In this document: one piece after another, positions 1 to 7,745 of the stretch
Position numbering within the stretch: the first letter of the stretch is position 1
Layout of the letters: each line of letters begins with the position of its first letter
DNA from: Bacteroidales bacterium
GTDB lineage: Bacteria > Bacteroidota > Bacteroidia > Bacteroidales > WCHB1-69
DNA: 64,000 bases
NCBI GenBank assembly: GCA_017549765.1
Contig: JAFYNM010000006.1
Location: 1-64,000 of the forward strand
Direction of reading: 5' to 3'
Translations under genes and position numbers: made by a program
Notes under the pieces: generated by a model
The model's database searches: none
What the model was told of the DNA's origin: nothing
The model's input: the letters and a program-made list of their open reading frames with translations, nothing else

Positions 1-1
1 C

Positions 2-220
2 TCCTATCATTTTTGTGACTATTTTGGGGTGGTGGCCAACTTTGCCTTCCAAGACAAATTCACGGGATATTACACGTATCGGCTGCATCAGAACGAATTT
101 GGCGCGATGAGCTACCGGCACAACTACCTGGGGCTTGAGTTCAGCTATAGTCATTGTTTCAAGACAAGAGAAGAAAGAATCAAGAGAAGACTGGATAAAT
201 GCGCTCAAGAGGGAGATTGA
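2..220 (+). CDS. C-terminal end of an unidentified protein (5' truncated by window)
   Basis: The reading frame is open from the first bases of the window to a TGA, so this is the tail of a longer gene that begins outside. The visible residues are rich in aromatic and polar residues in alternation (GYYTYRLHQNEFG, GLEFSYSH), which suits the last strands of a beta-rich or outer-membrane protein, and the end is strongly charged (KTREERIKRRLDK). There is a possible internal GTG, but the frame upstream of it has no stop. No family can be named from this fragment. Confidence 0.55.
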   Translation, partial: SYHFCDYFGVVANFAFQDKFTGYYTYRLHQNEFGAMSYRHNYLGLEFSYSHCFKTREERIKRRLDKCAQEGD

Positions 221-286
221 AAATGGGAGCTAACTTCTAACTCCAAACTTCCAACTGGCAACTGATCACTGATCACTAAAAAATCG

Positions 287-294
287 TATTTTTG
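287..294 (+). promoter_or_regulatory. -7 promoter box TATTTTTG, start codon 4 nt downstream
   Basis: Matches the Bacteroidota TAnnTTTG -7 element. No convincing -33 TTG lies 19-21 bp upstream. The ATG of the next gene begins after only four bases (CCGC), so the transcript would be leaderless or nearly so. Confidence 0.6.
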
Positions 295-298
295 CCGC

Positions 299-739
299 AT
301 GGAACAAAAACGTATTATCATTCGACTGATGAATATCGAGGACTATGCGGCGGTGTACAAGTTGTGGACCGAGACCGCAGGCATGGCCATCCGCAGTTAT
401 GACGACTCTGAAAAGGGCATCGCCAAGTTCATCGCCAAGAATCCGAACTCTAACTTCGTGGCCATCCAAGACGGAGAGCTTGTCGGGGTCATCCTCTGCG
501 GCATTGACGGCCGGCGCGCCTACATCTACCACACGGTGGTCAACCCCGCCTATCGCCGGCAGGGCATTGGCAAACAGCTGTTAGAGGCCGTCATGGCCGT
601 GGCAGAAGAAGAGGGCATCCATAAAAGCGGCCTTCTCGTGATGCGCAACAACGAACTCGGCCAACAGTTCTGGGCTTCCCAAGGCTGGGATATCCGCAAC
701 GACGTGGTCTATTACTGTTACAACAACGTACCCCAATAA
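299..739 (+). CDS. GNAT family N-acetyltransferase
   Basis: A 146-residue single-domain acetyltransferase that would transfer an acetyl group from acetyl-CoA to an unknown amine substrate in the cytoplasm. The GNAT core is plain: beta-4 (VVN) is followed by the acetyl-CoA pyrophosphate loop YRRQGIGKQLLEA around residues 84-96, and the C-terminal part FWASQGWDIRNDVVYYCY is the usual last beta-alpha-beta segment. The length is normal for the family. The ATG lies four bases after a -7 box, so the mRNA is probably leaderless. It is followed after 3 bp by the lipoprotein gene, so the two may be co-transcribed. The substrate cannot be read from sequence; RimI-like or small-molecule targets are both possible. 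Confidence 0.88.
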   Translation: MEQKRIIIRLMNIEDYAAVYKLWTETAGMAIRSYDDSEKGIAKFIAKNPNSNFVAIQDGELVGVILCGIDGRRAYIYHTVVNPAYRRQGIGKQLLEAVMAVAEEEGIHKSGLLVMRNNELGQQFWASQGWDIRNDVVYYCYNNVPQ

Positions 740-742
740 CCC

Positions 743-2374
743 ATGACCAGATGGCTGTTTTCGGTCTTGTGCACCATGACGCTCCTGCTCGCAGGATGCG
801 CCAAGGTGGTTCTGCCCACAGGCGGACCGAAAGACACGGAACCTGCCAAGATGTTGAAGGAAGACCCACCCTCCGGCTCCGTCAACTTCTCCGAATCTCA
901 GATCAAGATCACCTTCGATGAGTTCTTCACCCTGAACAACCCTTCCGAGAACGTCCTCATCTCCCCGCCACTTGCCACCACTCCCAAGTATCTCATCAAC
1001 GGCAAGACCCTCGTGGTCAAATTCGCCGACACGCTACAGCCCAACACCACCTACAATATGGTGTTCTCCGACTGCATCAAGGACTATCACGAAGGTAACG
1101 CCCTCTCCTATTATCACTACAGCTTCTCCACGGGTCCTGCCATAGACTCTTTCACCATCCGGGGCAACGTGCTGAATGCCGCCACATTGGAAGGTTCCAA
1201 AGACTTTCTCGTGATGCTGTACCGACAAGATGTGGACTCGCTGCCCCTTACCACCCTGCCCGACTATGTCACCAAGTCGCTCTCCAACGGCAGTTTCACC
1301 TTCGACAATATCGCGCCGGGCGACTACAAGCTCTTCGCCCTGAAAGACATCAACGCCAACATGCTCTACGACCTGCCTAACGAGGAGATAGCCTACGCCG
1401 ACCGCCCTGTCAGCGCCTCTAATGCTGCAAAAGGGGATTCTACCGCCGCTTCTGTGGAGACGGTCAGCATCCTCTGTTTTGAGAAGACCGCCGAACACCC
1501 TCAACTGACCCGAGTGGAAAACCCCGCCTCGGGCACCTATGTAATCCCCTACAAGTCGCCAGTCAACCATTTCTCCGCACAACCATTAGGCAGCAGTTTG
1601 CCCTACTATGAGTCGATCAACCCAACGCAAGACACCATATTCTGGTACATGAAAGAACCTGTCACCGACACACTCACCTATGTGTTGAATGCGGACGATC
1701 ATTTGGACACCATATTCCTCACCCCATACAAAGCCAGGAGTGGTGGTCGGGGCAGTAGAAACGAACAACAGAACACCCTGGCCGTGACTGTCAAAAACCA
1801 AGGTCACCGCTTCAAACCGCTCACCCTTGTCTTCCCCGCTCCCATCCGGCCAGCCGATTCCATCCCTGTGGTCTATATCTCTGGAAAGGATACCACCACC
1901 CTGCGCATCTCTGTCCCCGACACCTTCGTCAAGAACCTGGAGCTGCCCTTAGCTTTTGAGGATAAAATAAACTACACGGTCATTATTCCCGACTCTGTGT
2001 TCTGGGGTTTCAACGGCAAGACCAACGATTCTGTGAAAGTGCAGTTCGAAACCCACTCCGTGAAAGACTACGGCAATCTGACGATGGAGTACGTCTGTCT
2101 GGAAAACCCTCCACAATATATCGCGCAATTGCTGAAAGACAACACGATCTTGCAGGAAGACCGCTTCTCGGCGAGCACCAAGATCTCCTATCCTAATCTC
2201 GAACCCGGCAACTACCGCATCAAAGTCATCGAAGACCTTAACCGCAACGGGCGTTGGGACTCCGGCAACTACGAGCTGAAGCAGCAGCCCGAGCGGGTAT
2301 TGTTCTTCTCCCACCCCATCTCCATCCGCGCCTACTGGGACAGCGAAGAGCAGTTTGAAATACCAGTTGAATAA
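743..2374 (+). CDS. Big_5-type Ig-like domain lipoprotein
   Basis: A 543-residue lipoprotein with signal peptide and lipobox (LLLAGC, Cys near residue 19). The mature N-terminus has the conserved PTGGPKDTEPP-like start, followed by an Ig-like domain of the Big_5 kind (residues about 35-130: ITFDEFF, NVLISPP, TYNMVFSD), a motif common in Bacteroidota surface or periplasmic lipoproteins. Middle and C-terminal segments contain two further beta-sandwich-like modules with the pattern PGDYKLFALKDINANMLYD and PGNYRIKVIEDLNRNGRWD, typical of carboxypeptidase-regulatory or SdrD-like folds. It probably sits in the outer membrane or periplasm. No enzymatic residues were recognised. The exact role of this conserved family is unknown to me. 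Confidence 0.8.
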   Translation: MTRWLFSVLCTMTLLLAGCAKVVLPTGGPKDTEPAKMLKEDPPSGSVNFSESQIKITFDEFFTLNNPSENVLISPPLATTPKYLINGKTLVVKFADTLQPNTTYNMVFSDCIKDYHEGNALSYYHYSFSTGPAIDSFTIRGNVLNAATLEGSKDFLVMLYRQDVDSLPLTTLPDYVTKSLSNGSFTFDNIAPGDYKLFALKDINANMLYDLPNEEIAYADRPVSASNAAKGDSTAASVETVSILCFEKTAEHPQLTRVENPASGTYVIPYKSPVNHFSAQPLGSSLPYYESINPTQDTIFWYMKEPVTDTLTYVLNADDHLDTIFLTPYKARSGGRGSRNEQQNTLAVTVKNQGHRFKPLTLVFPAPIRPADSIPVVYISGKDTTTLRISVPDTFVKNLELPLAFEDKINYTVIIPDSVFWGFNGKTNDSVKVQFETHSVKDYGNLTMEYVCLENPPQYIAQLLKDNTILQEDRFSASTKISYPNLEPGNYRIKVIEDLNRNGRWDSGNYELKQQPERVLFFSHPISIRAYWDSEEQFEIPVE

Positions 2375-2427
2375 TTTTAAAAAAAACATTACAATATTTT
2401 TAATAATTCTTCGTTAGATATTGTACT

Positions 2428-3120
2428 ATGAAAAAATTTATAGACAATATCTTTTCGATGTTTTATCCTCGTCTTTGTGCCGGGTGTGGTGATGCGCTGC
2501 GGCAAAACGAGGAACTGCTATGCCTGCACTGTCTGCTGCATCTGCCCGAAACCCATTACCACCAACAGGAGAGACACCCTCTGCAGGACATCTTCGCGGG
2601 ACGGGTGCCCGTGCGCGAGGTGGCCTCCCTGATGTTCTACAACAAGGGCTCCATCGTACAGAACATCCTGCATCAACTCAAGTACAAAGGAAAAAAAGAG
2701 ATTGGAAGATACCTGGGACGTTACTACGGCCAACAGCTGCGCCAGGAGGCTCGCTTCCGGAGTGTGGACTGTATCCTGCCCATCCCGCTGCACCCCCGCA
2801 AACAACGCAAGAGAGGCTACAATCAGAGCGAATGGATCGCCATGGGCCTGTCGGAAGGATTAGGGGTCCCCTACCTGACCGACGTGCTGGTGCGAACACA
2901 TTTTACCGACACGCAAACCAAAAAGAGCCGCTTCAACCGATGGGAGAATGTAAAAGAGGTCTTTGACGTGCAGCATGCCGAGAAGATCCGTTACAAACAC
3001 GTGCTGGTCTGCGATGACGTGCTGACCACAGGGGCCACCATGGAAGCGGCCATCCAACATCTGATAAGGATAGAGGGCGTGACTGTCAGCGTGGTTACCC
3101 TTGCCACCGCCGGCCACTAG
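2428..3120 (+). CDS. ComF family protein (amidophosphoribosyltransferase-like)
   Basis: A 230-residue ComF-family protein. The N-terminus carries a zinc-finger pattern with CAGCG and CLHC (residues about 17-38). The C-terminal half is a type I phosphoribosyltransferase fold with the PRPP loop VLVCDDVLTTGATM near residue 195 and the preceding segment PIPLHPRKQRKRGYNQSE. In naturally competent bacteria ComF is a cytoplasmic factor for uptake of transforming DNA; in other bacteria the role is unclear. The gene follows an AT-rich gap with no hairpin terminator and overlaps the end of the convergent downstream gene by 4 bp. DprA, another transformation protein, is encoded 4 kb away. Confidence 0.9.
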   Translation: MKKFIDNIFSMFYPRLCAGCGDALRQNEELLCLHCLLHLPETHYHQQERHPLQDIFAGRVPVREVASLMFYNKGSIVQNILHQLKYKGKKEIGRYLGRYYGQQLRQEARFRSVDCILPIPLHPRKQRKRGYNQSEWIAMGLSEGLGVPYLTDVLVRTHFTDTQTKKSRFNRWENVKEVFDVQHAEKIRYKHVLVCDDVLTTGATMEAAIQHLIRIEGVTVSVVTLATAGH

Positions 3121-4331
3121 AAACTGAGAAAATCCTCTTTCCGCTTGGAAAGTTCGACCTTTCGCTTTTCAGATCCGTTAAAGTGGGTGTGGGTCAGCCG
3201 GACATAGTAGGCGCCATTCGGTTTCTTTTTCAAATAGGGCTCTATATATTTCTGATATTTGATCAGCTGCTCCTGGTCAACGCGCCAGTAGGTTGTATAG
3301 AGCTTGGCAAACCTGATACCCGACTGGGTCTTACGGGCTTTTAGAATGATCTGGTTCTTATACAAGTCAAAAAAATGGAACTCCGTCTTGGCCGGCATGG
3401 AGAAACCATGGATGTAAGGCTGGTGCAGAGATGGTTCTTGGGGCGGGTTCTCCAAGACAGGGTTATCAAACACAATAAAGGAAATGTCGCGGACATCCAT
3501 CAGAAAAGTATCGGTGCTGTTGTCCTTATAGCTGATCTTCATTCCCTCACAGAAAGAAGACTGGAAATGCAGGGTGTCGATGGAATAGGTGACAGTTAGT
3601 TGCGGGACATAGACCGCGACAGACTTGTCCAGATACTCTTGCAGACGTGCAGAGAGTTGGTTGTACAGCGTATCGTAATGGTCAGGGAAGACCTCCCTAT
3701 ACTCGACAACCATCTCAGAGCGATGATTCATAAAATCCTGGATGTTGTTGATAGTCTGGGAAAAAGCAGGAGAGAGATTGTTCTGTTGCAGCAGAGAGTT
3801 CAGCTCGGAGGATTTGGTGACAGCCGCGATATAGGACTGACGGGCGCGTTCCTGGTCATTCATCTGCTCATATTGACGAGATTGCGCCAAATAGGTCTCA
3901 ATCTCAGAAAGTTGTCGGATCAGTTCCAAATTAAAATCGGAGGTCGGAGTGACCAAATTGATATTCTCACTACGGGCATAGTCTATGGCATCATTATAAT
4001 ATTTGAGCGCCGCAGATGCATAACCACCCGCTTCCAATTTACGGGCGTTGGAAACCAGATCGTCCAAATGCTGGTATTTCTTCATGGAGAGGATCCGTGA
4101 GTAGGCCTCTTTTCGTTCCAATTTTGAAATTTTTGGCTGCTCTTGTGCCTTAAAATAGTAATACTGTGCCTGCTGATAGTCATGTTGCATCGCACAAGAA
4201 TCACCTTTCAAGAGGTAGTTCTGATAGGGTATTACAGTCTTGGGAGACCATTTAACTCTTTGTGCCACAATATGTAATGGCAAAATCAAACAAAGTAGAA
4301 ACAACCCTATGTGCGTACAGAAATTTTTCAC
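3117..4331 (-). CDS. Secreted/periplasmic protein with TPR-like helical repeats
   Basis: A 404-residue protein if translation starts at the GTG chosen here. That GTG begins the signal peptide (hydrophobic LFLLCLILPLHIVAQ) and lies four bases after a TATCTTTG box; a farther ATG would precede the promoter and add 16 unlikely residues. After the signal, residues about 20-200 are helical with TPR-like patterns (QYYYFKAQEQPKISKLERKE, AALKYYNDAIDYA). The C-terminal 150 residues are beta-rich and contain YKNQIILKARKTQSGIRFAKLYTTYWR-type alternation. No known enzymatic motif is seen. It is convergent with comF. I do not recognise the family; the function is unknown. Confidence 0.7.
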   Translation of the reverse strand: MKNFCTHIGLFLLCLILPLHIVAQRVKWSPKTVIPYQNYLLKGDSCAMQHDYQQAQYYYFKAQEQPKISKLERKEAYSRILSMKKYQHLDDLVSNARKLEAGGYASAALKYYNDAIDYARSENINLVTPTSDFNLELIRQLSEIETYLAQSRQYEQMNDQERARQSYIAAVTKSSELNSLLQQNNLSPAFSQTINNIQDFMNHRSEMVVEYREVFPDHYDTLYNQLSARLQEYLDKSVAVYVPQLTVTYSIDTLHFQSSFCEGMKISYKDNSTDTFLMDVRDISFIVFDNPVLENPPQEPSLHQPYIHGFSMPAKTEFHFFDLYKNQIILKARKTQSGIRFAKLYTTYWRVDQEQLIKYQKYIEPYLKKKPNGAYYVRLTHTHFNGSEKRKVELSKRKEDFLSF

Positions 4332-4335
4332 GCGG

Positions 4336-4343
4336 CAAAGATA
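4336..4343 (-). promoter_or_regulatory. -7 box TATCTTTG, GTG start 4 nt downstream
   Basis: Reads TATCTTTG on the minus strand followed by CCGC and GTG. The spacing predicts a leaderless transcript for the TPR-like secreted protein. It sits back-to-back with the rpsF promoter. Confidence 0.55.
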
Positions 4344-4363
4344 CAATATATTCAAAAAAAATG

Positions 4364-4371
4364 TACTTTTG
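4364..4371 (+). promoter_or_regulatory. -7 box TACTTTTG of the rpsF operon
   Basis: TAnnTTTG box about 41 bases upstream of the rpsF ATG. The resulting leader is short and A/T-rich. Confidence 0.6.
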
Positions 4372-4412
4372 CCGCCCATTAAAATTTATCATTTATTAAA
4401 CCAAAAAAAGTT

Positions 4413-4850
4413 ATGGCAAATCAGTACGAAACCGTTTTCATTATGACGCCCGTTTTATCTGAAGACCAGATGAAGGAAACGGTACAAAAGTTTGAGAAGA
4501 TTCTCACCAACAAGGGTGCAGAAATCGTCCACCAGGAGAACTGGGGCCTCCGCAAGCTGGAATACCCCATCCAAAAGAAGTCCTCCGGATTCTATCATTT
4601 ATTTGAATTCAAAGCAGAGAGCGATGTGGTTGCTGAATTAGAGCTCCAATACCGTCGTGACGAGCGCATCATGCGTTTCCTCACCGTCAGCATGGACAAA
4701 TATGCAATCGCATACGCCGAGAAGAGACGCAACCTCCGCAACGAGAAGGCTGCCAAGGCACAAGAAGAGGCTGTAGAAGCCCCCGCAACTGTCGAGGCTC
4801 CTGCCGCTGCTGAAGAAGTTAACAATGAATCACAAACCGAACAAGAATAA
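4413..4850 (+). CDS. rpsF: 30S ribosomal protein S6
   Basis: A 145-residue S6 protein of the small ribosomal subunit. It binds the central domain of 16S rRNA together with S18, whose gene follows after 5 bp. The S6 core is clear: [17 protein letters not shown] at the start, [20 protein letters not shown] in the middle, and [12 protein letters not shown] before residue 95. Beyond residue about 105 there is an Ala/Glu-rich tail ([18 protein letters not shown]), which makes it longer than E. coli S6 without its glutamate tail. It is the first gene of the S6-S18-L9 operon. Confidence 0.98.
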   Translation: MANQYETVFIMTPVLSEDQMKETVQKFEKILTNKGAEIVHQENWGLRKLEYPIQKKSSGFYHLFEFKAESDVVAELELQYRRDERIMRFLTVSMDKYAIAYAEKRRNLRNEKAAKAQEEAVEAPATVEAPAAAEEVNNESQTEQE

Positions 4851-4855
4851 GAATT

Positions 4856-5128
4856 ATGGCTCAACAATCAGATATTAAATACATTGCTCCCGTAGCAGTT
4901 GACATTCAAAGAAAGAAATACTGCCGTTTCAAAAAGAGCGGTATCAAATACATCGATTATAAAGATGGTGAATTCTTAAAGAAATTCGTGAACGAGCAAG
5001 GTAAGATTTTACCGAGACGTCTGACCGGCACCTCTTTGAAATACCAAAAGAAAGTGGCCCAGGCCGTCAAGAGAGCTCGTCACTTGGCTCTTCTGCCGTT
5101 CGTAACCGATAATTTAAAAACCAACTAA
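4856..5128 (+). CDS. rpsR: 30S ribosomal protein S18
   Basis: A 90-residue S18, the partner of S6 on the 16S rRNA platform. The conserved segment [20 protein letters not shown] and the C-terminal signature [20 protein letters not shown] with [13 protein letters not shown] are present. The length is slightly above the E. coli protein because of the N-terminal extension. It lies 5 bp after rpsF and 14 bp before rplI and is certainly co-transcribed with both. Confidence 0.98.
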   Translation: MAQQSDIKYIAPVAVDIQRKKYCRFKKSGIKYIDYKDGEFLKKFVNEQGKILPRRLTGTSLKYQKKVAQAVKRARHLALLPFVTDNLKTN

Positions 5129-5142
5129 TTCAGGAGATCATT

Positions 5143-5601
5143 ATGGAAATCATATTAAAACAAGACGTCAACAATTTAGGCTATGCCGATGACCTCGTAA
5201 AGGTTAAAGACGGCTACGCACGCAACTACCTCATCCCTAGAGGATTGGCAGTTTTAGCAACCCCGGCTCAGAAGAAACAGCTGGCCGAGACTATCAAACA
5301 ACGCTCTTTCAAGGCTGAGAAACTCAGAAAAGAAGCTGAATTCCTCGCCGGCAAGATCGAAGGCCTTGAGGTTAACATCCCGGTGAAGGCTTCCGACAAG
5401 GGCACTATCTTCGGTTCCGTCAATAACATCATGGTGGCTGAGGCCTTGAAAGAACAACATGATATCGACATCGATCGCAGAAAGATCGTCTTGAACGAGA
5501 ATCACATTAAGGAATTAGGACAATACACCGCTGTCGTCAACCTGCACAAGGATTACAACAAAGTATCCTTGAACTTGAATGTGGTGGCAGAACAAGAGTA
5601 G
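5143..5601 (+). CDS. rplI: 50S ribosomal protein L9
   Basis: A 152-residue L9 of the large subunit, which binds domain V of 23S rRNA near the L1 stalk. The N-terminal domain shows the signature VNNLGYADDLVKVKDGYARN followed by YLIPRGLAV. The long connecting helix (QLAETIKQRSFKAEKLRKEA) and the C-terminal domain (KGTIFGSVNNIMVAEAL) are complete, and the length is typical. It is the last gene of the S6-S18-L9 operon and is followed directly by a strong hairpin terminator. Confidence 0.98.
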   Translation: MEIILKQDVNNLGYADDLVKVKDGYARNYLIPRGLAVLATPAQKKQLAETIKQRSFKAEKLRKEAEFLAGKIEGLEVNIPVKASDKGTIFGSVNNIMVAEALKEQHDIDIDRRKIVLNENHIKELGQYTAVVNLHKDYNKVSLNLNVVAEQE

Positions 5602-5623
5602 TCCTGTCTTAGATAACATGTCT

Positions 5624-5657
5624 AAAAACTCTTCCCCACAAAGGAAGAGTTTTTTTA
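5624..5657 (+). terminator. Rho-independent terminator of the rpsF-rpsR-rplI operon
   Basis: Perfect 12-bp stem AAAAACTCTTCC/GGAAGAGTTTTT with a 7-base loop and a run of T. Its T-tract runs directly into the TATTTTTG promoter box of the next gene. Confidence 0.93.
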
Positions 5658-5663
5658 TTTTTG
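5656..5663 (+). promoter_or_regulatory. -7 box TATTTTTG, ATG 5 nt downstream
   Basis: The box shares its first bases with the T-tract of the preceding terminator. The ATG that starts a clear signal peptide comes after five bases (CCGTT), so the transcript is expected to be leaderless or nearly so. Confidence 0.6.
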
Positions 5664-5668
5664 CCGTT

Positions 5669-6529
5669 ATGAAAAAATTACTGTTCTGCATTTGGTTTTC
5701 CCTGGTCTGTCTGGCGCTGGCAGCACAGCGTGACTCTGTCACATTGATCTCTGCGCCATGGCAAACCGACACGGTCGAACAAGGAGTCGTACTCAAAAGA
5801 CATCATTTTGTGAAGCCGGGACTGTTTGGGGCTCAACAGAATATCTGTTTGTTGGAAATTGCTCCCGACGCTCCCGTCACCTTTGCCTTTGCCTATGAGC
5901 CCCGCCGCACAGTGACCTCCACCATGGCTATGAGACATGGCGCGCTGGCCGCCATCAACGGCTCTTTCTTCGACATGGACCTGCACTTCCCCGTCTGCTA
6001 CCTCCGCATCGACAGCGTGGAAGTCGGGATTAACACCCCAGGCGCCGACAGCGTACACCGGAAATACTACCAGTATGGAGCCATCGTGCTGGAACAGGAC
6101 TCGCTGTTTATCATCAAGACCGACAGTGCGCGACTTTGGGAACGCACCCTGCCCTATCCGAACATCATGACGAGCGGCCCCCTGCTGCTCAAAGAGGGCC
6201 AGAAGGAGCAGTACCGCACCGACCGCACTTTTGTCACCAACCGCCATCCGCGCACGGCAGTCGGCATCCGCCCTGACGGCACCATCGTGCTCCTCACCGT
6301 GGACGGACGTATCAAACAATCGGCAGGCATGAGCCTCGACGAGCTGACGAGAACCCTGCACTGGCTGGGCTGCACCGAAGCCATCAACCTGGACGGCGGC
6401 GGCTCCACCACCATGTACGTGCGCGATTTCCCTTACGACGGCATCGTCAACTGTCCCGTGGACAACGGCCGCTTCGACCACAAAGGTGAACGGGCCGTCT
6501 CCAACATTCTGATGGTGATGCCGCGCTAA
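5669..6529 (+). CDS. Phosphodiester glycosidase family (NAGPA-like) secreted protein
   Basis: A 286-residue exported protein of the NAGPA family (phosphodiester glycosidase, found in mammalian uncovering enzyme and bacterial exopolysaccharide proteins). The signal peptide is CIWFSLVCLALAAQ. The domain core contains ALAAINGSFFDMD near residue 95, HPRTAVGIRPDGTIVLLTVD in the middle, and the diagnostic LDGGGSTTMYV near residue 245, with RAVSNILMV at the end. It probably cleaves or binds a sugar-phosphodiester outside the cytoplasm; the substrate is unknown. The start was moved 90 bp downstream of the first in-frame ATG because this ATG begins the signal peptide and immediately follows a promoter. 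Its last bases overlap the convergent dprA. Confidence 0.88.
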   Translation: MKKLLFCIWFSLVCLALAAQRDSVTLISAPWQTDTVEQGVVLKRHHFVKPGLFGAQQNICLLEIAPDAPVTFAFAYEPRRTVTSTMAMRHGALAAINGSFFDMDLHFPVCYLRIDSVEVGINTPGADSVHRKYYQYGAIVLEQDSLFIIKTDSARLWERTLPYPNIMTSGPLLLKEGQKEQYRTDRTFVTNRHPRTAVGIRPDGTIVLLTVDGRIKQSAGMSLDELTRTLHWLGCTEAINLDGGGSTTMYVRDFPYDGIVNCPVDNGRFDHKGERAVSNILMVMPR

Positions 6530-7629
6530 CGGACCAACGCATAGCACTTGCCCGGCCTCGTCTCTATCACCCCCTTCAACTCCAACCCCAACAAAATGCC
6601 CGCCAACTTGGAGGGCGACAGTTCTGTCATCCGCTCCGACAAACTATCGACGGATACCTGCGGCTGCTCCCGTATCAGGGAGACCACCCGTTGCTCCGTA
6701 TCGTCCAAATCCACAAAAAGCTGCATCTGCTTAGGCTCCGAAGACTTCTCCCAGTTCATCAGATTGACAATCTCTTGTCCAGACGAGACCAACGCCGCTA
6801 TATTCTTGTGTATCAAGTTATGACAACCATCATGGTGCGTCTCCAAAATAGAGCCGGGTAGGGCGAACACATCCCGATTGTACGAATGGGCTATGTAGGC
6901 CGTGATGATACTCCCTCCCTTATAGCCCGTTTCTACCACCAACACAGCATCCGACATTCCCGCGATGATACGATTCCTCTTTGGGAAATTGTTGCGGTCG
7001 GGAGGTGTGCGGAAGCTGTACTCGCTGACCAAAGCACCCCCTTGCTCTACAATTCGTTGCGCAAGCTGTTGGTTCTGTGAGGGGTAGATGGTCCCTAATC
7101 CGCAACCCATCACCGCAACGGTGGGGATGTCACACTCCAAAGAACGACTATGCACCTCTGTGTCGATGCCGTACGCCAGCCCGCTGACGGTGACGAGACT
7201 CGTCTCCTGTAATTCCCGCACGATTTTGCGCACGCACTGCCGGCCATAATCCGACGCCTCGCGCGTGCCCACCATCGCCAAGACGTGCAAGTGCTGGAAC
7301 ACTTCAGGGTTGCCACGATAATAGAAAGCCAACGGGGCATCCGAACAACTGCGAAGCCGGTAAGGATACTGTTCCTCGGTATAGAAACAGTAGGAGATCC
7401 CGTGCCGCTCCATCAGCCGCATGTCCTCCTCCACCGCCCTGCGCATGGCATCCGTGATCGTGGGCAACGGTTTGTTGAGCGTCTTCTTGTTCGCCTGTTT
7501 GCGCCATGTGGCCGGCTCCTCAAACAAAAGCGTGGCTGTGCCCGACAAGCGCAACATCTCCTTCAAGACACTGGGTTTATAATCTTCAAGATACTGTAAT
7601 GCAAGACGATAGAACAATTCTGAATACAT
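6526..7629 (-). CDS. dprA: DNA-processing protein DprA (Smf)
   Basis: A 367-residue DprA, the cytoplasmic mediator that loads RecA on incoming single-stranded DNA in transformation. The Rossmann-like DNA_processg_A domain is complete: MVGTREASDYGRQCVRKIV near residue 120, SGLAYGIDTEVH near 150, GALVSEYSFRTPPDRNNFP, and KGGSIITAYIAHSYNRDVF followed by ALPG. An N-terminal helical region (about 1-75) and a C-terminal winged-helix-like end (SVDSLSERM, LSPSKLAGILLGLELKGVIE) match the usual three-part layout. It has its own promoter box upstream. Together with ComF nearby it hints at DNA-uptake capability, though no uptake machinery is in the window. Confidence 0.95.
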   Translation of the reverse strand: MYSELFYRLALQYLEDYKPSVLKEMLRLSGTATLLFEEPATWRKQANKKTLNKPLPTITDAMRRAVEEDMRLMERHGISYCFYTEEQYPYRLRSCSDAPLAFYYRGNPEVFQHLHVLAMVGTREASDYGRQCVRKIVRELQETSLVTVSGLAYGIDTEVHSRSLECDIPTVAVMGCGLGTIYPSQNQQLAQRIVEQGGALVSEYSFRTPPDRNNFPKRNRIIAGMSDAVLVVETGYKGGSIITAYIAHSYNRDVFALPGSILETHHDGCHNLIHKNIAALVSSGQEIVNLMNWEKSSEPKQMQLFVDLDDTEQRVVSLIREQPQVSVDSLSERMTELSPSKLAGILLGLELKGVIETRPGKCYALVR

Positions 7630-7688
7630 GGATATTTTATATTATGGTACATACTAAATTGTTTTCTCATTCGTTATATAAATTGCTG

Positions 7689-7696
7689 CAAAAATA
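7689..7696 (-). promoter_or_regulatory. -7 box TATTTTTG of dprA
   Basis: TAnnTTTG on the minus strand about 60 bases upstream of the dprA start. Confidence 0.5.
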
Positions 7697-7745
7697 GCAA
7701 TTAAACTATAAACTTGTATTTATAACCGTATTTTAACAATAAATT

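Noticed and set aside
225..280. Repetitive words (AACTTC, CTGATCACT) before the first GNAT gene
   Set aside because: They are short degenerate words typical of AT-rich intergenic DNA; no unit repeats more than twice.
4372..4412. S6:S18 autoregulatory RNA motif upstream of rpsF
   Set aside because: The leader after the promoter is only about 40 bases, A/T-rich, and shows no hairpin with the CCG bulge.
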